From Bacteroidales bacterium UBA6408 (GTDB lineage: Bacteria; Bacteroidota; Bacteroidia; Bacteroidales; UBA932): a stretch of DNA of 7,972 nt. The stretch spans positions 1-7,972 of the forward strand of contig DJPQ01000048.1 in NCBI GenBank assembly GCA_002439805.1, written 5' to 3'. The notes below the pieces were generated by a model, which did no database searches, was not told the origin of the DNA, and worked only from the letters and a program-made list of their open reading frames with translations. Position numbers and translations under genes: made by a program. How positions within the stretch are numbered: the stretch's first letter is position 1; every line of letters begins with the position of its first letter. Positions 1 through 6,172 of the stretch are shown piece by piece.

Positions 1-16
1 AGACCAAAAAGATGAT

Positions 17-1894
17 TTAAAGCCCTGATACCGTAATCCAGGTCTGCGGATTTTTCTCCCCCGTCGAAACCACCGCGTCCTCACCGCCCTCGACGTCGAA
101 GAGGGCGAAGTTCAGCTTCAGCTTGCCGTCGATGACGTTCACCGCAGAGCGAGGCACCGCAATCTCGGCAAGCCAGCCGTTGTCGGTGTCGGACTTTGAC
201 GAGAGAGTCGCGTCGTAGCTGACAGCCGCCGAAGCTCCCCTGTCCTGTTCAAGCCAGCCGCCGGCATAACCTCCCTGATTGCGCAGCCCGGAAAGGCCGG
301 CCTTCACGCGGTAAGACTTGGTGTTGATGGCAGTCTGGTCAGTCGGAGCGAGGAAAATCTGCACATAGTCGTCCTTGGAGACATTCTCGTCAAGGCATTC
401 GACGAGGAAATAGATGTTGTCGGCGTCGGCGGAGCAGCGGAGAGTGGCCTGAGCCTGGCACTTGGACCCGACAAAGAGAGCGTCGTCTGTCACGAGCCAG
501 TCGCCGTTGTCGCCATCGACCTTGACCGAATGCGAGGAGGCCTTGATGCTGTGGTTAAGGCAGAGGCTCGCCATCGCCATCTTCACGTCGGATGCGTCGG
601 CGCTGTTCCGCATGAGCCCCACGACCTCATGGCTGTTCTTCATGCACATCGCGCCCCAGCTGCCCTTCACGCCCGGAAGAGAGATGAAGGACTCTCCCCA
701 GCTGCGGGCCTCGGAGTCGCCGAGCCGCATGAGCTGATAGGGCTGCGTGTCGGTGTAGGAGATGACCGTCTCGCCGGAAGGGAACTGCTTGAGGTCCGGC
801 CCGACTCCCCGCCAGAGGTCAAGAGCGCGCTCGGCCGGGCCGACCTTGGCGGACTTGACGTCGAATCCTTTACCGTCACCCTCGTCGCCGGTGATGTAGT
901 CCCATTTGCCGTCCTCAGGAGACCAGGCGAAAGCAATCTTGAAATGCTTGCCCGTGTCGTCATTGACATAGGCCGACTCGAACGCGCCGGCGAACTGGTT
1001 GCTGCCGTTGAGTATGATGAGCGCCGGCATCTGGTCCGTGAAGAGCCACAGGTTCTGCTTCTTGCTGTACCATGTGTGGCGGATGATGCGATGCGGGTCG
1101 GCGTTCTTCACGGACGGAGTCCATGTGATGCCGCCGTCGGTCGAGCGCACCATGGAGGTGCCGGAATGGCTGCCTGAAATCCACGGTCTGGACTCCGAGA
1201 AGAAGCACTGGAGCTCGCCTGAGGCGAGTTCGAGAATCATCGCCTCCCAGTTCGGCCCATGGTGGATTTCGTAGGGCTGGCTCCACGTCTTTCCCCCGTC
1301 GGTGCTGCGGATCATCTCAATGCCATGCTCGTAGCGGCAGTTGTAGTTGCCGTAGGACTTGGCGTTGCGGTAGGAGGCAAAGAGAAGTATGTCACCGTTC
1401 TTCTTCACGAAGCCGTTTCCGTTGGTGTACATCCTCGTGTCCTCGTTCCCGAGGCCGTTGGTCACCGTCCGTGCCTTGAACAGCACGCCCTTCGCTGTCC
1501 AATTCTTCATGTCGGAGCTCGTGGCCCAATAGACATTCTTCCCGTTTCCGTAGTTGTCCGCACGATCCTGACACAGGAGGATGTAACTTCCGTCCTGAAG
1601 CCGTATCATGCGTCCGTAGGTAGGCTCGGGAGTGGTCGTCACGCCGGAGCCGAGGTTTACGAATGTCCTGTAGTCCAGCTTGAGCGAGGAGTTCTTCCAG
1701 TCCGCAGCATGAGAGTTCAGATCATCCGCCCCCTGATTCAGTTCAGAAAAGGGAGTCAGTTCGAGTTTCTTGGACTCCGAGGTATTCGTACCTCCGTTTC
1801 CCGAATTAGACGGGTTCTTCGCCGGCTCGCAGGCCGAGAGTGACAGGGCGGCGAATGCTACCGCCAGAATCATTGACATATCTCTGTGTTTCAT
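17..1894 (-). CDS. Asp-box (BNR) beta-propeller lipoprotein with C-terminal CBM9-like domain; sialidase/GH93-like fold
   Basis: This is a 625-residue predicted outer-membrane lipoprotein. The signal peptide has a charged start (MKHR), a hydrophobic core and the lipobox L19-S-A-C22, followed by a low-complexity linker rich in Asn, Ser and Gly. Residues about 85-445 look like a sialidase-type beta-propeller: an early R95 in a GRMIRLQDGS strand, two good Asp boxes (STDGGKTW at 197-204, STDGGITW at 251-258), a degenerate one near 126-132, and a W216-E217 pair after the first good box. Residues about 455-625 resemble the CBM9-like/DOMON sugar-binding family, with a VDGDNGDW start, a DNIYFLVE strand and a closing IAVPRSAV segment. 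The gene starts 46 bases after the preceding propeller gene, and the two are distant paralogs. The ATG at 1894 has an AGCGAAAAGAA leader; M6 and M8 are weaker alternative starts because they would lose the charged region. Sialidase is the usual automatic label, but I cannot see the full GH33 catalytic set. A GH93-like exo-arabinanase or a non-catalytic lectin are also possible. The substrate is unknown. Confidence 0.85.
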   Translation of the reverse strand: MKHRDMSMILAVAFAALSLSACEPAKNPSNSGNGGTNTSESKKLELTPFSELNQGADDLNSHAADWKNSSLKLDYRTFVNLGSGVTTTPEPTYGRMIRLQDGSYILLCQDRADNYGNGKNVYWATSSDMKNWTAKGVLFKARTVTNGLGNEDTRMYTNGNGFVKKNGDILLFASYRNAKSYGNYNCRYEHGIEMIRSTDGGKTWSQPYEIHHGPNWEAMILELASGELQCFFSESRPWISGSHSGTSMVRSTDGGITWTPSVKNADPHRIIRHTWYSKKQNLWLFTDQMPALIILNGSNQFAGAFESAYVNDDTGKHFKIAFAWSPEDGKWDYITGDEGDGKGFDVKSAKVGPAERALDLWRGVGPDLKQFPSGETVISYTDTQPYQLMRLGDSEARSWGESFISLPGVKGSWGAMCMKNSHEVVGLMRNSADASDVKMAMASLCLNHSIKASSHSVKVDGDNGDWLVTDDALFVGSKCQAQATLRCSADADNIYFLVECLDENVSKDDYVQIFLAPTDQTAINTKSYRVKAGLSGLRNQGGYAGGWLEQDRGASAAVSYDATLSSKSDTDNGWLAEIAVPRSAVNVIDGKLKLNFALFDVEGGEDAVVSTGEKNPQTWITVSGL

Positions 1895-1940
1895 TTCTTT
1901 TCGCTTTTCGGGTTCATCTGTGGAATCTTCAAAACATCCA
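1895..1940 (-). promoter_or_regulatory. 46-base intergenic spacer with A-rich start region
   Basis: The spacer ends, in transcript sense, in AGCGAAAAGAA directly before the ATG at 1894. I see no TAnnTTTG minus-7 element and no terminator hairpin, so the second propeller gene is most likely expressed from the same transcript as the first. Confidence 0.5.
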
Positions 1941-3749
1941 TCATTCGAGCGTAAGGCTCAGCCATTCGGACGGATAGTCCGTGTTCTCGCCCTCGACGTC
2001 CTCGATGCTCCACGCCGGCTTTTCGGAGGTCTTCGCCTTGTAGTGGTGACGCAGATGGCAGCGCAGTTTCTCTCCGCCGGACGGTTTTCCGCCCAGATAT
2101 TCCCAAGGAACACGAAGTCTCACGGAATATCCCAAATCCTCGTCAGCGTCATCGTTCAATGTCCCCACGACCTCGACCTCATTCGTAACACCCTCACACA
2201 CAGGCTTCCACGCGATGTTGTCATCTACATACACCTTATATGCCCCATGTCCGTTCACGACGACCTTCCGCTGCGGCTGTCCGTCCCTCGCGAGAAGGAT
2301 CTCCACGGCATCGGAATTTTCGGTAGTCAGCGCCGTCAGAACCGAGTCGTAAAGATATGAATATAATATGAAATTATCATCGTCATATCCGAAATCCGCA
2401 TACACGGACGACGGAAAACTGTGTCCGAGAAACCAGAAATCGTTGTTCTCACGGTCGAACGATGCAATGCCCGGAAGTTCGCGGTCGCCCTTCGCGAGTT
2501 TCTTGGAACGGTTGAGACGACCTATCTCGGAGCGAACCAGCCCGCGAACCTTGCCGTCCTTGCGCAACTTCACGGTGCCCGTCGCAATCACGGAGTCTTC
2601 CCCGATGCAGTCAATCGAGCCCCAGTAGCCGTCGAACGGGGAGGTCGCGTTGCGGAAATTGTCGGCGTTCTTGTCGCCGATGAACACCCAGATGCCCTGC
2701 TCGCCCTTGTAGGTGCCGTTGCTCAGGACAAGCACCTCGCCCGTTGTGAGTTTAGTTGAGTAAGGGCCATAGCCGTAGAAGTCCTTGTTAATCTGCTTCT
2801 TGGCAGGCCATTCGGGACCACCGTGGGCGCGGATGGCAGCGTGGTCGCCGTGCCAGTTAGTCTCCATGTCGGTCTTGACGATGTAGGGCGACTGATCCAC
2901 GACCCACTTGCCGTGCCAGACCTCGTAAGGGACGGCGATTCCGGCATTGTCGTCGAGGCATACGCCGGTCGCCATGCCGTCGTAGGTGGAACGGTCGTCG
3001 CGGGTGCGCGAGATGGTCTCGTTGTCGTCGATGCCGCAGACATCCTTGCCCTGCCAGGTCTTCCCACCGTCAAGGGAGCGGATTATGACCACCTGAGGGG
3101 CGGACATTCCGTCGATTAGCTCCTGCGATGAGGTGATGAACATCTGAATCTCGCCCGAAGGAAGCTGGAGAAGCGCCGGCTCCCAGCAGCGGCCGACATA
3201 GACCGGCTGCGCCTTTCCCCATGTGCGTCCGAAATCGTCTGAGAACATGATTTCGATGCCGCAGTTGATGTTGGTATTCGGCAGGTCGTTATAGCCCAGC
3301 TTGTAGCGCCACTGGTAGGCGAGCATGACGCGACCGTCCTGAAGTTCGATGAAGTCGGGATTCACATAGGTCTTGAAGTCGTCGCCGACCGTCGATGTCG
3401 CCGGATGCGTCTTGGTGAGCATCACCGCGTCGGACCATGTGCGGCCGTTGTCCTCGCTCCTGCGGGCGTAGAGGTCCCAGCCGAAATGGTCATTCTCGAA
3501 GGACATCAGGAGGGAGCCGTCCGAGAGGCGTTTGATTCTCGGATAGTAGAGGTTCTCTTCGGTGAACGGGGTTATGGTTCCGACCTCCTCGCTGCATGAG
3601 CCGACACGTGCCGACGTGTGCTCGGTGAAGGTCGTCCTGTCCCACGAGATGCGGACATTGCTTTCATCCGGGGTCTCCGGGGTTCCGCAGCAGCCGAAAA
3701 GGAGGGAGGAAGAAAGTAGGAGGGGGAATATTGTTGGGGAATATGTCAT
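1941..3749 (-). CDS. Asp-box (BNR) beta-propeller lipoprotein with probable C-terminal CBM9-like domain; sialidase/GH93-like fold
   Basis: This is a 602-residue predicted lipoprotein. The hydrophobic leader ends in LLFGC, with C20 the likely lipidated residue, followed directly by C21. The propeller spans about residues 60-430. It has three clear Asp boxes (SEDNGRTW at 98-105, SDDFGRTW at 170-177, SLDGGKTW at 225-232), an early R71 in YPRIKRLSDGS, and W189-E190 in a CWEPALLQLPSGE strand. Residues about 430-602 align by eye with the CBM9-like end of the neighbouring gene (ENNDFW, then YDDDNFILYSYLYDS, then VRLRVPWEYLGG). Shared positions with the neighbour include R71/R95, R148/R176, E166/E193 and W189-E190/W216-E217, so the two are distant paralogs and may act on related parts of one glycan. 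The ATG at 3749 is the only good start: the frame closes upstream at a TAA (3776-3774) with no other ATG. The signal peptide has no Lys or Arg before the hydrophobic core, which is unusual. There is no Shine-Dalgarno sequence. The exact enzymatic activity, if any, is not determined. Confidence 0.84.
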   Translation of the reverse strand: MTYSPTIFPLLLSSSLLFGCCGTPETPDESNVRISWDRTTFTEHTSARVGSCSEEVGTITPFTEENLYYPRIKRLSDGSLLMSFENDHFGWDLYARRSEDNGRTWSDAVMLTKTHPATSTVGDDFKTYVNPDFIELQDGRVMLAYQWRYKLGYNDLPNTNINCGIEIMFSDDFGRTWGKAQPVYVGRCWEPALLQLPSGEIQMFITSSQELIDGMSAPQVVIIRSLDGGKTWQGKDVCGIDDNETISRTRDDRSTYDGMATGVCLDDNAGIAVPYEVWHGKWVVDQSPYIVKTDMETNWHGDHAAIRAHGGPEWPAKKQINKDFYGYGPYSTKLTTGEVLVLSNGTYKGEQGIWVFIGDKNADNFRNATSPFDGYWGSIDCIGEDSVIATGTVKLRKDGKVRGLVRSEIGRLNRSKKLAKGDRELPGIASFDRENNDFWFLGHSFPSSVYADFGYDDDNFILYSYLYDSVLTALTTENSDAVEILLARDGQPQRKVVVNGHGAYKVYVDDNIAWKPVCEGVTNEVEVVGTLNDDADEDLGYSVRLRVPWEYLGGKPSGGEKLRCHLRHHYKAKTSEKPAWSIEDVEGENTDYPSEWLSLTLE

Positions 3750-3787
3750 ATTATATGGAATATATTGCAGATTTTATTTCCGTATAG

Positions 3788-3815
3788 AGATTTCTCGCTT
3801 CGCTCGAAATGACAA
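3788..3815. repeat. Extragenic palindromic element (REP-like) between the GLUG and propeller genes
   Basis: In the 79-base gap the plus strand has ATTTC at 3790-3794 and GAAAT at 3806-3810 as inverted arms around GCTTCGC at 3797-3803, with two mismatched positions between; GACAA follows at 3811-3815. On the transcribed (minus-sense) strand the centre reads GCGAAGC, known as an unusually stable DNA mini-hairpin. In one frame the element translates as ISRFARNDN, a phrase I recall from many spurious predicted proteins in Bacteroidetes genomes, which suggests a dispersed family. Only one copy is in this window, so the repeat status rests on that recollection. It has no U-tract after it, so it is not a convincing intrinsic terminator; it might protect or attenuate the transcript between the two gene pairs. 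Confidence 0.55.
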
Positions 3816-3828
3816 CGGGTCTTTGTGT

Positions 3829-6156
3829 TTATTTGCTCCAGTATGTTACGTCCGTCTGCTTGCAGGCGCCGAAGGAGACGAGATTGTCGCCGAGGTTCTC
3901 CGCAGTCACGGTCACAGGGGTCTCAAGTCCCTTGCGGGCGATGCTGCCGCAGAACTTGGCGCCCGTCACGGTCAGGGTCTGCGAGGATGCGCCGTTGGTG
4001 TAGCAGCCGCCGGCGGCCATTCCGCAGTATGGAATCTCCGTCTTCGGCATCGCTATTTCAGCAGAATACTGACCGCCTGTGACGGTGCTGTTGTGACGCA
4101 CATGACCGATGACTCCGCCTGCGGCCGCAAGCTTCAGGGCATCAAGTTCAAGCGAGCTGTCCTCGAACTTTGTCTCAGCCGAGCAGTTTTCGATTGCTGC
4201 GCGTGATGTCATTCCGGCAATGCCGCCGAGAATCACGGACTGGTTCTCATGACCGCCTCTCATGGTGCATTTGCTTGTGCAGGAAGAAATGAGCGCCGGA
4301 CTGTCGGCAAATCCGTTCACATAGCCGATGATGCCTCCCGTGACTCCCATACGGGCACACGACGTGGCCTGACCGTCGCTCCACCCATGCGTGATGAATG
4401 CGGAGCACTCGATGTCTCCGGCATTGTGGCAGTCGCGTATCTGAAGATGGACATTATAGCTGTCAACGTCGAACGCGCCTCCTGCCTTGAGCTGGAAGTA
4501 ATTGGCGGCACGGCCGACGATTCCGCCGATTGCAGCACACATATTGGATCCGTTGGAGTCGTCTTTCCTGGCAATCTTGCCCTCGTTGCGGCAGCCCTCG
4601 AACAGAGGATATGCCGCCGCCGTTCCGTTCTGAACGATGGCGCATATGCCGCCGACTGCAAACTTGTTGAGATATGCCTTTGCCACTCCGGCCTTGTTCA
4701 CGGTGATGTTGCCAGAGTTAGTGCAGTTGCGGAATGTGCCGACGCTTATCTTGGACTCATCCTTGGCATATTCGGCCGCGTCCGCCGCGAAGCAGGCAAT
4801 CCCTCCGATATAGGTGATAATCTGAGACTTCGTGACATTGTAGGCAACATTTATGTCGCCCTTCTGGACGCAGTCCTCAATGAGTCCGCCGTTCATGATT
4901 ACCATTCCGCCAATCATGTAGGCCTCGTCAATATCCGTAAGATTGATTTTTATGCCGTTTGTGATGTTCCTGATTGTTCCCCGGTTGTACTGGGCAACAG
5001 CTGCCGTGCTCGGGCCGGAAGGGTAGGCAGCCTTCTTGAGTTCGCCTTCAAGCACGAGGTTCTCGACAACACCTTCCTTCGCGATGACTGTGAAGAGCGG
5101 AACAGTTGTTTCGTGCTGGGTTATTGTATGGTTCTGGCCGTTGAAGACACCGTCCCAGGCGTGAGGGTTCTCGACGGCACCGACCCTCTGGAGATATGTG
5201 GTGACCTCGATGTCAGCTCCGAGTTTCACCTGCCCGTCCTCATTCTTCCACGCGGAGTAGTCGCCGTTGTCAACAGCGGTGGCAAACGCCTTCCAACCCA
5301 TCTCGGAGATGATTTCCTTGAGGTTTGCCTGAGCGAGGTCAAGTTCGACAACCGCTGTCGTTCCGCCCGTCTTCGCTTCGACGGAGATTTCGTCGAAGGT
5401 GTATCTTGCCGCGCTGGTCTCGACAACGGTCTTGCCGGTGTAGCTGCCCGGAGCCATGACCGCGACGTAGGCAGTCTTGCCGGTTCCCACCTCGCTGACG
5501 ATTTCAGGAATCACGGTCACTGTCTTTCCGCCGTCCGCCGCATTTTTTATGGCAGGGGCTTCACCCGTTAGGTCATAGACGAGATTCCCGGTCAGAGCAG
5601 CTCCATTGGAAATGAAGCTGATGCTCTGGACAGTCTCGGAGGCGTGTGCGCCCGATGCGTCGCTGATGCTGAACTCCGCGTATGGGGTTATGTCACTGAA
5701 TGTCACCGGACTTTCAAGGCTCACGACTTCCGCCGGGGCTGGAAGTGTCTCCGGGCCGGCCACCGAGAGGGACAGCTCAGGATTGCGCTCACCGGCCTTG
5801 GGAACGCTCTGCTCCGCAGGGATTGTGAATGCAACATTGTCGAGCGCCGTCACGTCAGCAGAATACGGCGCGTAGGCAAAGAGTTTGTCGCCCTCGGCGA
5901 AGGTGTTCACCATTGTTTCATAGCGGGATGTCTCGGCCGAGAGTTTCGCCGGGACATTGTCCGTGGCTTTTTCGCCGACGATGAATACCCCGACCGTCTC
6001 CACTCCCGCAGGGGAAGCGAAGTTCAGGGAGATTTCGTCGGGAAGCGGCTTAGAGGCCGGTCCGTCCGGATTTTCCGGTTCATTCTTGTTGCAGCCCAGC
6101 AGCGCGGCGGCCATCGCCGCCGCTGCCATTGCTCGCAGTATGTTTTTGGTTGTCAT
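3829..6156 (-). CDS. Fimbrillin-like (Mfa/FimA-type) lipoprotein with GLUG-repeat beta-helix
   Basis: This 775-residue protein is a likely surface adhesin or pilus-associated lipoprotein. The signal peptide is MTTKNILRAM followed by an Ala-rich core and the lipobox L19-L-G-C22; an acidic linker (E26, E28, D31) follows. Residues about 40-275 resemble the Bacteroidetes fimbrillin/Mfa-like beta-sandwich: a GDKLFAYAPYSAD strand, TFSDITPYAEFSISD, and YVAVMAPGSYTG, closing with a VVELDLAQAN strand. After a short helix, a DYSAW motif at 299-303 and a WDGVFNGQNHTI strand at 334-345 open a GLUG-type repeat region running to about residue 720. There, Gly-Gly-Ile/Val turns recur at 416, 451, 502, 544, 607, 644, 680 and 716, and NC-x-N-x-G-x-I strands recur between them. 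This pattern suggests a right-handed parallel beta-helix. The ATG at 6156 lies 16 bases after the stop of the upstream paralog, so the two are almost certainly cotranscribed. The ligand is unknown. By analogy with type V pili it may be a minor or tip subunit, because the C-terminal region is an added helix rather than a polymerising strand; this is inference. Confidence 0.87.
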   Translation of the reverse strand: MTTKNILRAMAAAAMAAALLGCNKNEPENPDGPASKPLPDEISLNFASPAGVETVGVFIVGEKATDNVPAKLSAETSRYETMVNTFAEGDKLFAYAPYSADVTALDNVAFTIPAEQSVPKAGERNPELSLSVAGPETLPAPAEVVSLESPVTFSDITPYAEFSISDASGAHASETVQSISFISNGAALTGNLVYDLTGEAPAIKNAADGGKTVTVIPEIVSEVGTGKTAYVAVMAPGSYTGKTVVETSAARYTFDEISVEAKTGGTTAVVELDLAQANLKEIISEMGWKAFATAVDNGDYSAWKNEDGQVKLGADIEVTTYLQRVGAVENPHAWDGVFNGQNHTITQHETTVPLFTVIAKEGVVENLVLEGELKKAAYPSGPSTAAVAQYNRGTIRNITNGIKINLTDIDEAYMIGGMVIMNGGLIEDCVQKGDINVAYNVTKSQIITYIGGIACFAADAAEYAKDESKISVGTFRNCTNSGNITVNKAGVAKAYLNKFAVGGICAIVQNGTAAAYPLFEGCRNEGKIARKDDSNGSNMCAAIGGIVGRAANYFQLKAGGAFDVDSYNVHLQIRDCHNAGDIECSAFITHGWSDGQATSCARMGVTGGIIGYVNGFADSPALISSCTSKCTMRGGHENQSVILGGIAGMTSRAAIENCSAETKFEDSSLELDALKLAAAGGVIGHVRHNSTVTGGQYSAEIAMPKTEIPYCGMAAGGCYTNGASSQTLTVTGAKFCGSIARKGLETPVTVTAENLGDNLVSFGACKQTDVTYWSK
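3997..5301 (-). repeat. GLUG-type beta-helix repeat region, complete paralog
   Basis: Residues about 286-720 of the 775-residue protein. Eight Gly-Gly turns are spaced 35, 51, 42, 63, 37, 36 and 36 residues apart, each followed or preceded by a strand of the form [DNGS]C-x-N-x-G-x-I. The 35-37 residue spacing suggests roughly one repeat unit of helix, with longer intervals holding loops. The repeats are divergent at DNA level and would not be found as exact nucleotide repeats. Assignment to the GLUG family is by motif resemblance only. Confidence 0.7.
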
Positions 6157-6172
6157 AGTTTATTAAGTCTAT
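6157..6172 (-). promoter_or_regulatory. 16-base intergenic spacer and translation start region
   Basis: Transcript-sense sequence ATAGACTTAATAAACT precedes the ATG at 6156. It is A/T-rich with no Shine-Dalgarno match, as is common in Bacteroidetes. It is too short for a promoter, which supports cotranscription and possibly translational coupling of the two GLUG paralogs. Confidence 0.6.

Noticed and set aside
1..16. Terminator after the last gene
   Set aside because: The transcript-sense sequence has a short T5 run, but no hairpin can be seen within the 16 bases available.
530..1177. 215-residue plus-strand frame, and the similar one at 1259-1843
   Set aside because: Both are antisense to the 625-residue propeller gene. 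Their Val/Arg/Gly-rich compositions are typical of shadow frames and no family is recognisable.
3750..3828. Promoter or terminator in the largest gap
   Set aside because: No Bacteroides-type TAnnTTTG minus-7 element with an upstream TTTG is visible on the minus strand, and the hairpin is not followed by a U-tract. Only the palindromic element is reported.
3562..4206. 214-residue plus-strand frame spanning the 79-base gap
   Set aside because: It runs antisense through two genes and reads the palindromic element as ISRFARNDN, the mark of a spurious gene call.
5048..5104. Recent gene conversion between the two GLUG genes (compared with 7368-7424)
   Set aside because: Two exact blocks of 11 and 12 bases line up, but by hand only about 38 of 57 positions match overall. 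That fits constrained coding in old paralogs rather than a recent conversion tract.
4249..5571. 440-residue open frame on the plus strand
   Set aside because: It lies entirely antisense to the fimbrillin/GLUG gene, whose lipobox, fimbrillin strands and repeats are convincing. The plus-strand translation has no recognisable domain or signal peptide. G+C-rich codons on the minus strand readily leave the opposite frame open.
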